Below, piece after piece: positions 1 through 9,439 of a stretch of DNA of 64,000 nucleotides (position 1 is its first letter; each line of letters begins with the position of its first letter). Position numbers and translations under genes: made by a program. Below the pieces are notes generated by a model. That model had not been told where the DNA came from, did no database searches, and saw only the letters and a program-made list of their open reading frames with translations. The DNA comes from JAGRCP01 sp942490705 (lineage in GTDB: Bacteria > Chloroflexota > Anaerolineae > Caldilineales > Caldilineaceae). The DNA lies in assembly GCA_942490705.1 (NCBI GenBank), contig CALNXY010000019.1, positions 1 to 64,000 on the forward strand, read 5' to 3'.

Positions 1-2
1 CC

Positions 3-1159
3 TCTTTGGCGCGCCGGAAACGCAGATTCCCGCCAATGCCATCGAGCAAATGGAGACGGTCATGCGCCTGCCGCGGTCACCGTGGGCGGTGCGATGATGC
101 CCGATGCGCATCTGGGCTATGCCATGCCCATCGGCGGCGTGTCTGCCTGGACCACGTGATCAGCCCATCATTTGTGGGCTACGACATCCTCTGCCGGATG
201 TAGATGAGTGTGCTGGATATCACGCCGGCTGAGTTCATGGGCGAGCAGACGCGTTCGCCAAGGATATGCGCGGCGTACCAGTTTTCGGGACGCGGCCCGG
301 ACTTTGCGGATGGCGAGCGCCGCACCCACCGCGTGATGGACGATCCGCTTTGGCGTAAGTATTCGTACGCTGGCCCAGCCTGCAACAGTAAAGGCCTGGC
401 AACAGCTTGACTCCAGCGGCGGCGGCAACCACTTCTTTGATGCCATGACCGGCGTGGTTGGCAGTTTTTGGCCGAGTATGACTCGTATGACGTCGGTGAT
501 GCGTCTGTCGCCATCGTCACTCACTCGGGCAGCCGGGGCACAGGTCACAAGCTGGCCACGCACTATGTCAAATTAGCCGCCCAAAGAAGACCCGGCACAA
601 CGCCAAAGGCATCCCAAGAGGCTACGAATGGCTGGACACCGGACCATGGATTCGGGGCGTGAATATCTCGCCGTCATGGACCTTATGGGCCGCTATGCCC
701 AGGCGAATCACCACCTGATCCATGAGCACTTTCTCAGTCGCACCGGGTTGGAGTCAGTTGCATCCAGTACGAGAATCACCACAACTTCCGCCTGGGTGGA
801 CGAGGACGGGACAGTCATCCATCGCAAAGGCGCGACCCCGGCAGACGCAGGGCAAATGGCCGGCATCATCCCCGGCTCCAGCGGCACCCCTTCTTATCTG
901 GTCGAGGGGCTTGGCAGCAAGCAGAGTCTGGAGTCATCGTCCAACGGTGCGGTCCCTTATCCGCAACGAGGCCAAACGCGTACGTCACATGGTGAAACAG
1001 GACGTCCTTTACTTTGGCCTGGAAGCGGATGAAACCTTCATGGCCTACAAGGACATCGACATGGTCATGCGTTTGCAGGATGGCGTGCTCGTCGAACCAA
1101 TTGCGCGCATGCTGCCCAGGGTCGTGATCATGGGCGGCAAGAGCGATGATGGGGATTAG
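3..1159 (+). pseudogene. rtcB: RtcB-like RNA ligase, multiply frameshifted, 5' end outside window
   Basis: Pieces of an RtcB 3'-phosphate RNA ligase (tRNA splicing and RNA repair) appear in order but in different frames: MPDAHLGYAMPIGG near 95-140, the GGGNHFF segment near 420-440, VTHSGSRGTGHKLATHY near 515-565, a HRKGATPADAGQ segment with GIIPGSSGTPSYLV near 820-900, and the end DGVLVEPIARMLPRVVIM near 1080-1130. These match the family's conserved order of metal and guanylate-binding blocks, including the HRKGA region. At least four frame changes are needed to join them, so no full-length product can be made as written. The gene starts upstream of the window. It converges on a broken sulfatase, overlapping it by about 30 bp. 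Confidence 0.85.
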
Positions 1160-2546
1160 GCTGGGGAATCTTGGCTTCGACGCTGGCGCGCCAGGCGCAC
1201 AGTAGCCCATGCAGTTCTGCCGCCTTTGTGGGCTCCCTCTCGGCCAGATTGACACGCTCACTGATGTCATCGCGCAAATTGTAAAGCTCGAGCCGGCCAT
1301 CTTCGAAGAACTCGATTAGCTTGTAGTCGCCGTCGCGTACAGATGAGCCCGGCGTGCCGCCCTGGTTTCCGTAGTGGGGATAGTGCCAAAAGATCGGCCT
1401 CGCGGCTGGCACGCTGTCCCGGTCAGCAAGGGCATCGAAGCTGACGCCGTCCACGGTGCTGCTCCGGCATGGGGCAGGCCGGCTGCATCCAGCAGGGTGG
1501 GGTAGAAGTCCGGGCTGGTCACCGGCATTGCGTCGCACAGAGGCGCCGCCTGACTCCACAACGCCGGGCCAGCGGACCATCAGCGGCTCACGCGTGCCGC
1601 CCTCGTACATCCAGCCTTTGCCCTCTGCCAGCGGCGCGTTGCAGGTGGGCGAGCCCTCGGTCGTGGCCAAGCCGCCATTGTCCGAGGTGAAGATGACCAG
1701 CGTGTTCTCCGGCCTGGCCGCCTCGAGCGCAGCCAGCAGGCGGCCGATGTTCTCGTCCAGGCTCTCGACCATTGCCGCGTAGACGGGGTCGGACTGGATC
1801 AGGCGGCGGCGATGCGCTGGTCCTCTTGTGCTCGCAGCGGGAAATACTCGCCCTCTTCAAAGGGCTCAAGCTCTTGTCCAGGCCCAGCGCCTTGGCCTTT
1901 GGCTCGTACTTGGCGATTTTCTCTCGGCCTTGGCCTGGATGGGCATGTGCACCGAATAGTACCACAAGTTGAGGAAGAAGGGGGCCATCGTCACTGTTTT
2001 CGATCAGTGCAATGGCCTCGTCGGTCAGGCGGTCGGTCAGGTACTCGCCTCTGGCCCATCCGCCAGCGTCGGGATGCCCCAGGGGCTGAAGTAGCCTGGC
2101 TGGGGCATGCCCCCCTCGCAGCCGCCGACAATGTTGACGTCAAAGCCGTGGCGGTCGGGATAGTCCTCGCCTGGTCCGCCCAGGTGCCACTTGCCCACGT
2201 GCCAGGTGGCGTAGCCCGAGGCGCCAAGAGCTGCGGCAAGCGTCGTTTCTGATGCAGGCAGTTCGTGGAGGTAGGGCACGTCGATCAGCCTGCCCTGCGC
2301 GGAGTGCGCGTCGCCGATCCAGTCGATGTAGTTGGTCACGCCGACCGTGGCCGGATACTTGCCGGTCAGGATGCTGGCCCGGGTCGGCGAGCAGACGGGA
2401 CAGGCGGCATAGGCGTCGGTGAAACGCATGCCCCGCGCCGCCAGGCTGTCGATGTTGGGCGTCTCGTAGAAGCTACTGCCATAGCAGCTCAGGTCTCTCC
2501 ACCCCATGTCGTCGACCAGAATCAGCACAATGTTGGGGCGTTGCAG
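1128..2546 (-). pseudogene. Sulfatase (type I, FGly family), frameshifted
   Basis: Sulfatases hydrolyse sulfate esters using a formylglycine made from Cys or Ser. The N-terminal part (about 2546-2040) reads RPNIVLILVDDMGW and carries the signature CSPTRASILTG, followed by GKWHLGG. The C-terminal part (1772-1128) has FTSDNGG, GWMYEGGTREPLMVRWPG and DGDYKLIEFFEDGRLELYNL. The two lie in different frames, with further shifts near 1500-1560 and 1800-2040. No ATG precedes the N-terminus: its first codons lie in another frame under the last codons of the upstream sulfatase, so a small deletion may have joined the two genes. It is a cysteine-type sulfatase, as expected for activation by the maturase at 27.7-29.0 kb. 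Confidence 0.85.
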
Positions 2547-3958
2547 AGGCGTCTCAGACCCCGTTCGCCCTCCTCGCGCACTGTCCAGAGCGCGTCACCC
2601 CAGTCGTCGAGTTCCGTGCGCCAGCGGTCCAACTCACTGCTCAATGCTTGCAGCCTTTCGCTGTGGACCGGATTGGCAGCTACGTTGTGCATTTCCCAAG
2701 GATCCTGCACGCAGTCGAAGAGCTGGCGAGTCAGGCTGTTGTCAACGGCATACTCGATTAGCTTGTAGCGTTCATCGCGCGCGGCGCGCTGAACGTCCTG
2801 ATAGGCGAAGAGCAGCACGTCGCGATGGGCGGCGTCGGCATCATCCAGCACCGGCTGCAGGCTGTGGCCCTCCACCGACGGAGGCGTGGGGCAGCCGGTC
2901 AGGTCGCAGAGCGTCGGGAAGATGTCGATGAGATAGCAGAGCGCGTCGCGCCGTTCGCCTGCCGGCACCCCAGGCCCCGCGATCACCAAGGGGACGCGTA
3001 CGCTATGGTCGTAGAGATTCTGCTTGCCCATCAACCCATGCTGCCCCAAGGCCAGGCCGTTGTCACCCGCCAGGACAATGATGGTATTGTCCAGCTGATC
3101 TATTTCGCGTAGTGATAATAAAATTCGGCCGATTTGTGCGTCCAGATGGGTGATCATGGCGTAATAGTCGGCGAGATGCCGGCGGATCTCATCCGGGTCG
3201 CGCGGCTGGCGGGCCAGCTTTTCGTCGCGCACGTCGAGGGCGCCATTGTCAAAGGGGTGAGTCGACATAAAGTTGGGTGGCAGGTCGAGCTGCTCCGGAT
3301 CGTATAGGGCCAGATACTCCGGCGGCATGGTGCGCGGATCGTGGGGCGCCATGAAGGCGACGTAGGCGAAGAAGGGGCGGGAGTGATCGCGGCGCGCCAG
3401 GAAGGCGCACGTGGCCGTGGCAAAGAGTTCGGATGAGTGGACGCCCTGGGCGACGTGGTCGTAGCGCTTGTCGGTCATTGCGCGCTCTCCGGGTAGCCAG
3501 TACACCGGATGCGGGCGTGGGTCCAGGTAATCGCCGTCTGGGTGGAAGTCACAGGCAGGCACCTGCCAGTGGTCGTCCATGCCGCCAAAAAAGATCTCCG
3601 CGCCGTCCGAAAATGAACGGGCGTAAGCGTCGGGGCCATTGTGCCACTTGCCTGTACCGAAGGTCTGGTAGCCCGCATCGCCAAAATGCTCCGGCATGGT
3701 GGTGTGGTTTGGCGGAATCGATTCACCCCGTCCCTCGAGGTGGAAGAGGGTGCGGCCCGTCAGCAGCATGGCCCGGCTGGGCATGCAGACGGCGTCCGAC
3801 GTGCCGCCCATGATGGCGGCGTGGGTGAAGGCGGTTCCCCGTTCCACGAGGTAGTCGAAATTGGGCGTCAGGATCTGCTCATTGCCCAGCGCGGCGATCG
3901 TGTCGAAACGCTGATCATCTGTCAGCAAAAATAGGATATTGGGACGGCGGTCGTTCAT
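2522..3958 (-). CDS. Sulfatase, cysteine-type, intact
   Basis: This 478-residue protein has the full alkaline-phosphatase-like sulfatase fold. It begins with RRPNILFLLTDDQRFD (metal-binding DD) and has the formylglycine signature CMPSR with the modified Cys at residue 58. It also has GTGKWHNG, APHDPR, GDNGLALGQHGLMGKQ (distal metal site) and the C-terminal YKLIEY strand. No signal peptide is visible, so it is probably cytoplasmic. The last few residues read on over the start of the next (broken) sulfatase, so the natural C-terminus may have been slightly shorter. The substrate cannot be told; neighbouring sulfatases and an MFS transporter suggest use of sulfated sugars or similar esters. Confidence 0.93.
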   Translation of the reverse strand: MNDRRPNILFLLTDDQRFDTIAALGNEQILTPNFDYLVERGTAFTHAAIMGGTSDAVCMPSRAMLLTGRTLFHLEGRGESIPPNHTTMPEHFGDAGYQTFGTGKWHNGPDAYARSFSDGAEIFFGGMDDHWQVPACDFHPDGDYLDPRPHPVYWLPGERAMTDKRYDHVAQGVHSSELFATATCAFLARRDHSRPFFAYVAFMAPHDPRTMPPEYLALYDPEQLDLPPNFMSTHPFDNGALDVRDEKLARQPRDPDEIRRHLADYYAMITHLDAQIGRILLSLREIDQLDNTIIVLAGDNGLALGQHGLMGKQNLYDHSVRVPLVIAGPGVPAGERRDALCYLIDIFPTLCDLTGCPTPPSVEGHSLQPVLDDADAAHRDVLLFAYQDVQRAARDERYKLIEYAVDNSLTRQLFDCVQDPWEMHNVAANPVHSERLQALSSELDRWRTELDDWGDALWTVREEGERGLRRLCNAPTLC

Positions 3959-4127
3959 CGGTTCATTCCATGCCTTGTTGGTAGACGTTTAGTAACTCTA
4001 CAGGTTGGTGCCGCGCCCAAAGGGACGCCCGGTAGTCCACGGCAGTATGTGGATGTATCGAAACCAAACGGGTCGACCCGCTCCTTGGTTTCGATATGCC
4101 CTTCGTCAGGCTCAGGACGGCGCAGGC

Positions 4128-5456
4128 TCAACCGGCGTCGCTACCATTCACCTGTATAGTTGCGACGTTCAATCGGTTTGTATGACAGGGGCCGGCGTGA
4201 TGCCCGACTTGAGCCGCGCACGCCAGAATGCCATCATCAGGCCGCCAATCAGCGGGAAATGATGGCGCGGCCAGAAAGAGCCCGTTGTATCCGGCCACCG
4301 TGGCCAGCCAGCCGCCAAAGATGGGTGAAAGAATCAGCACGGGTGCCAGGAGCGTATTGGTCAGACCGATGTAGGTGGGGCGATCGGCCGGTTCGCAGAA
4401 CTCCAAAATGATGTTGAGCGATGAGACCTGGTCGGCCGCCAGATGCGCGCCCATGAGCACGAAAGCGATCAGGAGCACGGCCGGCGACGGGGCCACCAGC
4501 GCGACAAGCGCGGCCAGGGCCATGGCAAAGGCTGCACAAGTGAGGACGGTTTTATGGCCAATGCGGTCGCCGATCACGCCCCAGACAAGATTCATGCTCG
4601 CCACGCTGGCAATGAGCACGCCGGTGAAGAGTCCCACGCCGGCGCCGCTGATGGCAAAACGCTCCGTGCCAAAGACCATGTAGAAGCCCGCGGCCATGGC
4701 GCCCAACTGCATGGTGGTGCGACTGAGCAGGAAACGGGAGTAGTTGCGATCTCGGCGCATGACGGCCGGCAGCTGCCGCAGGTAGTGGCTGAGCGTGACC
4801 CGCTCTTTGACGCTCTCGCTGGGCGGCTCGCGCGTGAGGGCAAAGCCGCCAAATGAGATCATCACAAAGACGAACGCCAGGGCGAAGAGGAGCGCAAAAT
4901 TGTTGGGATAGGCGACTTCTTCCAGCACGCGTGCCACCACCGCGGCCGCAGCGACGCCGAGCAGCGCGCCCACGCCATGCCCCAGTCCCATCCAGATGCC
5001 GCGTCGCTGCACGGGGATCACCTTGGCGATGATGTCGAACCAGGCCGGCGTGGCGATGCCGGCGCTGAACGAGGCCATGCCGATGAAGAAGAAAAAAAGC
5101 GTGAGGGTCAGCGTGGGCGCGGTGAGCGCAAAGGCCCAGATCGAGAGCGCGATGAGCAAATAGGGCAGGCGCTCGCCCAGGCTGCCGACGGCCATGACGA
5201 AGGGCTTCTTGTAGCGCAGTTGTTCGGTGAAGCTGGCCGTGAGCAACTGGGGCAGGTAGTAGCCCAGGGCCCAAACCGCCGGGATCAGACCAATGGCGAT
5301 CTTGGAGTCGGTCAGGCTGCTCACCAGCACCGGCATGACTGTCTCGCGCGAGATCAGGCTAAAGCCGATGGTGATGAAGATGATGTCGACCAGGTTGACG
5401 TTGAAGTTCCAGGTGACATTGCGCTGAACGTCGGCTTTGATGGCGGAGTCGGCCAT
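4128..5456 (-). CDS. MFS transporter, 3' frameshift
   Basis: A major facilitator superfamily permease with about 12 hydrophobic segments, starting VDIIFITIGFSLISRETVMPVLV. It has family-typical charged loops such as RRGIWMGLGHG and a GDRIGHKTVL loop between the halves. The reading frame as given ends in a hydrophilic tail (after about residue 385) that is unlike a permease. Shifting the frame by one near 4265 restores a sensible end (PLIGGLMMAFWRARLK) with a stop at about 4169, so there is a single-base indel close to the 3' end. It lies between sulfatases and may import a product or substrate of theirs. The substrate is unknown. Confidence 0.85.
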   Translation of the reverse strand: MADSAIKADVQRNVTWNFNVNLVDIIFITIGFSLISRETVMPVLVSSLTDSKIAIGLIPAVWALGYYLPQLLTASFTEQLRYKKPFVMAVGSLGERLPYLLIALSIWAFALTAPTLTLTLFFFFIGMASFSAGIATPAWFDIIAKVIPVQRRGIWMGLGHGVGALLGVAAAAVVARVLEEVAYPNNFALLFALAFVFVMISFGGFALTREPPSESVKERVTLSHYLRQLPAVMRRDRNYSRFLLSRTTMQLGAMAAGFYMVFGTERFAISGAGVGLFTGVLIASVASMNLVWGVIGDRIGHKTVLTCAAFAMALAALVALVAPSPAVLLIAFVLMGAHLAADQVSSLNIILEFCEPADRPTYIGLTNTLLAPVLILSPIFGGWLATVAGYNGLFLAAPSFPADWRPDDGILACAAQVGHHAGPCHTNRLNVATIQVNGSDAG

Positions 5457-5695
5457 GCGTTTGATCTCATATGCAGATTGGTTTGTCAGACGCTATAATT
5501 CCACAGGACAGCGCCAACGTCAATTGATTGCTTGACCGATTCTGCCATTGTTAAACTGTGATGATGGGCCGCGAAAACAGCCGGATGCAGCGGATTGCCA
5601 CAGATTGATCGGGGTTGATCCGCCCCAATCCGCCTGATCCGCGGCCCATCGTTGTGCACTTCAACACGCAACCTGGAAAGGACCCGAGCAGGCCT

Positions 5696-7156
5696 ATGAC
5701 TGGCGACGCACGACCCAATATCCTGTGGATTTGCACCGATCAGCAGCGCTACGACACCATCCATGCGCTCGGCTATGATTGGGCCAACACGCCCAATATC
5801 GACCGGCTGGTCGGCGAAGGGATCGCCTTTACCCACGCCTACTGTCAAAACCCGATCTGCACGCCCAGCCGCGCCAGCTTCCTAACGGGCATGTACCCCA
5901 GCAGCATCCGCGCCTGCATGAATGGCAATGACGTCTGGGCCGATGCCGCGCCGCTGGTGACGAAGCTCCTGGCCGACGCCGGCTATGACTGTGGCCTGGC
6001 CGGCAAGCTGCATCTGGCCGGCGCGGCCGGTCGGGTCGAGCCGCGCGGGGATGACGGCTACCGCGTCTTTCACTGGAGCCACCACCCGCGCGATGATTGG
6101 TCGGAAGGTCATGACTACGTCGACTGGTTGCGCGAGCAGGGCGTGGATCCGGCTGAATTCTTTGACGACCCGGCCCTGATCCCACCGGCGCTGCACCAGT
6201 CGTCTTGGTGTGCCGACATGGCAATCGATTTTATGAGAGAGGAGCGGGATCAGCCGTGGCTGATGAGCGTCAACTTCTACGATCCCCACGTCCCCTTCGA
6301 TCCGCCGCAATCCTACCTGGACCGCTATGATCCGACGCAGATGCCGGCGCCCCACTTTGCCGAGGGCGATCTCGCAGCCCAGGCGTTGCTGGAAGAGGTG
6401 ATCTTCCAGACGGAACCGGGCCCGCCGCAGTCGTTGAACCTGGCCGACTACTTTGGCAAGCTCGGCCATGCCGCGCTGCAGGAATCGGCATCGGCCTCGC
6501 TGGCGGAGATCAAAGCCGCCTACTACGCCATGATCGAGCTAATCGACCACAACGTGGGCCGCATGCTGGATGCGCTGGACCGGACGGGGCAGCGTGAGAA
6601 TACGCTGGTGATCTTCATGAGCGATCATGGGGAGACGCTTGGCGATCATGGCCTCTTGCTCAAGGGCTGTCGCTTCTACGAGGGACTCGTGCGCGTGCCG
6701 CTGATCATCTCCTGGCCGGAAGCATTTGCCGGCGGTCGGGTCAGTGACGCCCTGGTCGAACTGACGGACATCGCGCCCATGCTCTTGGATATTTGCGGAC
6801 TCCCGCATCCGCCGCGCATGCAGGGCAAGTCGCTACTGCCACTCGTTGCGGGCGAGGCCGACCTGTCCGACCATCGCCCCCACGTGCACTGTGAATATTA
6901 TCGGACGCTCGACTATCTGGAGGGGGACCGTCCGGGTTCCTACGGCACGATGATTCGCAATCGCCAGTATAAATTGGTCGCCTACCATGGCCATGACAGG
7001 GGAGAACTGTTTGATCTCGTTGTCGATCCCCATGAGTTCAACAACCTGTGGGATGATCCCGCCTATGCAGACGTACGCTTCCGCTTGCTCAAGCAGAGCT
7101 TTGACGATATGGCGCGTGCCGTTGATCTGGGGCCCGTGCGGACAACGGCCTATTAG
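5696..7156 (+). CDS. Sulfatase, cysteine-type, intact
   Basis: The ATG at 5696 is preceded by a GGAAAGGA ribosome site and starts MTGDARPNILWICTDQQRYD, as sulfatases do. An in-frame ATG at 5615 would only add an unlikely 27 residues. The 486-residue product has the formylglycine signature CTPSRASFLTG with Cys55, GKLHLAG, DPHVPFDPP, SDHGETLGDHGLLLKG and a C-terminal YKLVAYHGHDRGELFDL. This is the full set of metal and sulfate-binding blocks. No export signal is seen. It is divergent from the MFS gene, with about 240 bp between them that probably holds both promoters. The family fits choline-sulfatase or arylsulfatase-like enzymes, but the substrate is not predictable. Confidence 0.93.
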   Translation: MTGDARPNILWICTDQQRYDTIHALGYDWANTPNIDRLVGEGIAFTHAYCQNPICTPSRASFLTGMYPSSIRACMNGNDVWADAAPLVTKLLADAGYDCGLAGKLHLAGAAGRVEPRGDDGYRVFHWSHHPRDDWSEGHDYVDWLREQGVDPAEFFDDPALIPPALHQSSWCADMAIDFMREERDQPWLMSVNFYDPHVPFDPPQSYLDRYDPTQMPAPHFAEGDLAAQALLEEVIFQTEPGPPQSLNLADYFGKLGHAALQESASASLAEIKAAYYAMIELIDHNVGRMLDALDRTGQRENTLVIFMSDHGETLGDHGLLLKGCRFYEGLVRVPLIISWPEAFAGGRVSDALVELTDIAPMLLDICGLPHPPRMQGKSLLPLVAGEADLSDHRPHVHCEYYRTLDYLEGDRPGSYGTMIRNRQYKLVAYHGHDRGELFDLVVDPHEFNNLWDDPAYADVRFRLLKQSFDDMARAVDLGPVRTTAY

Positions 7157-7315
7157 GCGGTGACTAAAGATGTTTACCCTGAAGAGTGAAGCGTGAAACT
7201 GGGTCGATGCTGTCGAAATGTGGGATCACACCGGAGAGCATGCCATGGAAGAACTGGAACGTAGGGGGCTGGTCCTGCTGGGCGATCGTCGTGCGGAGGT
7301 CCGCATCATTTCCCG

Positions 7316-8290
7316 ATGCCAGAGCCCGGGCCGGGCGAAGTGCGGGTATTGGTTCAAGCTGCGGGTATTTGTGGCAGCGATCTTCACTTTTACCGCAGTC
7401 CGCCGGCTATACTGGGCATTCGCCGCGGCGTCGTGATCGGCCATGAGCCCTCCGGGATTGTTGAGGCCGTCGGGCCGGGCGTGACGCGCTTTCAGCCCGG
7501 GGACCGCATCACGGTGAATCACACGCTTGGCTGCGGGCAGTGCGCCTACTGCAGTGCGGGCGAGCCCGTGCTCTGTGCGGAGGATCAGGGCATTGCCGCA
7601 GCGGGCTTTGGCGGCGATGCCAATGTGATCCTGCTGCCGGCCCACACGTGCTTCCATCTGCCGCCGGAATTGAGCTTCGTCGAAGGCGCGTTTCTGGCCT
7701 GCACCGGCGCCACGGCCTACGGGGCCTTGCGCAAGCTTGGCCCCTCAGGCCGGTCGACATTGGCGATTTTTGGGATGGGACCGGTGGGGCTCTCTGCGGT
7801 CGTCGTGGGCAAGGCGCTTGGCGCCCGTGTGGTGGCGCTGGATCCGCTTCCCGGTCGGCTGGAGCTGGCCCGCACGCTTGGCGCCGACGAAATTATCGAC
7901 GTATCCACTGTCCGAGCGCCGGAGACGCTGCGTTCTCTCACAGATGGGCGCGGGGTCGAATTGGCGTTGGAAACGAGTGGATCGGCGGCCGGCCAGAGCG
8001 ACGCCGTCGACGCGCTACGGCCCAAGGGGAAAGCGGCTTTTGTGGGGCTGAGCGACGGGCGCAAGAGCATCAGTCCCGAACAGTTCCTTCACAAGGAGGT
8101 GACCCTGATTGGCTCAAAGGTCCTCTCTGCGCCGCTCTACTGGGAGTTGACCCGCTTCATGATCGAACGTCACGTGCGCTTCGAGCCGATCGTGACCCGG
8201 CGCATGGCGCTTGCCAATGGACCTGAAGCCTTTGCAGCCTTTGACGCCGGCGCACCGGGTAAGTTCGTACTGGAGCCCTCCAGACACTAG
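7316..8290 (+). CDS. Zinc-binding alcohol dehydrogenase (MDR family), N-terminus frameshifted
   Basis: A medium-chain dehydrogenase/reductase. It has ICGSDLHFYR (catalytic Zn Cys), GHEPSG, the structural-zinc loop CGQCAYCSAGEPVLC, and a Rossmann fold with GMGPVGLSAV and VVALDPLPGRLELA. It oxidises an alcohol or polyol with NAD(P). The reading frame starts at MPEPGPGEV, about 25-30 residues short of the usual N-terminus. The missing piece (MEELERRGLVLLGDRRAEVR) is present in another frame from the ATG at 7245, so one base has been lost or gained near 7310. The stop overlaps the convergent thioredoxin gene by 2-3 bp. The physiological substrate is unknown. Confidence 0.88.
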   Translation: MPEPGPGEVRVLVQAAGICGSDLHFYRSPPAILGIRRGVVIGHEPSGIVEAVGPGVTRFQPGDRITVNHTLGCGQCAYCSAGEPVLCAEDQGIAAAGFGGDANVILLPAHTCFHLPPELSFVEGAFLACTGATAYGALRKLGPSGRSTLAIFGMGPVGLSAVVVGKALGARVVALDPLPGRLELARTLGADEIIDVSTVRAPETLRSLTDGRGVELALETSGSAAGQSDAVDALRPKGKAAFVGLSDGRKSISPEQFLHKEVTLIGSKVLSAPLYWELTRFMIERHVRFEPIVTRRMALANGPEAFAAFDAGAPGKFVLEPSRH

Positions 8291-8940
8291 CTCTCTTCCG
8301 CCAGCAGCAGCTGAATGACCGCTTCCGTGACGTCGTACTGACCCTCGCCGAACTTGGCGAAGCGGATATTACCCTGCTTGTCGACGATATACATGGCCGG
8401 CCAGTAGCGATTCTGATAGGCGCGCCAGGTGGTGCGTTCGTTGTCCAGCGTCACGGGCCAGGTGACGTTGAGATCGGCCACGGCGGCTTCGACGTTGGGG
8501 AGATGGTGCTCGTACTTGAATTCCGGCGTGTGGACGCCGATGATCTCCAACCCCTGATCGTGGTACTGCTCATACCATTCCCTCACCGAGGGAATCACAT
8601 TGATGCAGTTGATTCAGCCATAGGTCCAAAATTCAACGATGACGACGTTGCCGCGCAGATCGGCCAGCCGCAGCGGCTCGGAGTTGATCCAGACGTCATT
8701 GACCAATTCGGGCGCCGGACCGTAATCGGTGATGCGCGCCAGTGCGGTAAGCTGTGCCGGCGTAAGCTCGGTCGTTTCCACGCCGCTGCTCTCCGGCAAC
8801 GCTACTGCTTCAGGCACGACCGCGCCGACTGGAGGCGCTGCACCCTCCGTCGCCAGCGCCTCCAATGCTTCAGGCGCCACGCAGCCGCTCATGCCCAGCA
8901 CCATGATCAAGCCCAGCGCTGTGAGCAGTTGCTTGTTCAT
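8287..8940 (-). CDS. Candidate selenoprotein: DipZ/TlpA-like thioredoxin lipoprotein with UxxC active site (TGA at 8614-8616)
   Basis: The ATG at 8938-8940 follows AAAGGAGG by 7 nt. MNKQ begins a lipoprotein signal peptide ending MSGC (lipid on Cys20), so the protein sits outside the membrane. After a short linker comes a thioredoxin-fold domain. Its active site reads FWTYG-TGA-INC-INVIPSV, and the rest is family-perfect: GVHTPEFKYE, NRYWPAMYIVD, FGEGQYDVTE. In DipZ-type relatives the same site is WTYxCINC, so the TGA sits exactly at the first catalytic Cys (residue 109, with Cys112 the partner). Only this one TGA interrupts a frame intact on both sides. With the downstream hairpin, selenocysteine insertion is the best reading; a nonsense mutation is the alternative. 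Likely role: thiol-disulfide or peroxide chemistry at the cell surface. Confidence 0.75.
8572..8616 (-). promoter_or_regulatory. Putative bacterial SECIS element
   Basis: On the mRNA sense strand the UGA (8616-8614) is followed by 18 nt and then a perfect 8-bp stem, AUUCCCUC (8595-8588) and GAGGGAAU (8584-8577), closing a GGU loop. Beyond one G-G mismatch the helix continues for four more pairs, including two G-U. Bacterial SECIS elements sit directly 3' of the UGA, inside the coding sequence, with an apical loop carrying G and U that SelB binds. The spacing of about 26 nt from UGA to loop is in the usual range. SelB recognition itself is inferred. Confidence 0.6.
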
Positions 8941-9439
8941 CGCCGCGCCTCCTTTCAAAGCAGAACGAGACCTCTGTCGATCTCAATCTTAGCATGAAAG
9001 TGGGCGGGGAGTTCTTACGGAAATGTGAACGCTGTCGGAGAAATTGGGGGTAAAGGTGACGTCAAGTGAGTTGACACCCGATGGTCGCTAAGCCACTGCC
9101 CGACCATGGTTTTACCAGCCAGCTTATCATACCACACAGTGACTCCTGACTGGATGGATCGACGGACCGATGACCCAAGCCGTGCGGAATCCTCCCTTTC
9201 CCCTATCTTCACACGTGACAGGAATGCGCTGTTTGGCCAGAGGATGGTTGTTGGCCCCCGACTTCGCTGTCGGCGGCATCGACGCTGCGCTGGCACTCTC
9301 CCGTCAAGGCGGCGTCTTTCGATCCCCGCTCGCGGCTCGCCTTCGTGGCATCTGCCACGCCGACGCTGACGCACTGACGGGCCGGTGATCAGCGCCACCA
9401 GCCCCAGTCCGTAGTCCAGCCAACTCGAATGACGGACGC
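8941..9439. other. Intergenic stretch without a recognisable gene
   Basis: About 500 bp between the thioredoxin lipoprotein and the broken beta-helix gene. No reading frame here has recognisable protein features. Part of it near 9300-9440 may be the decayed 5' end of the following pseudogene. No clear repeat or RNA was seen. Confidence 0.4.
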
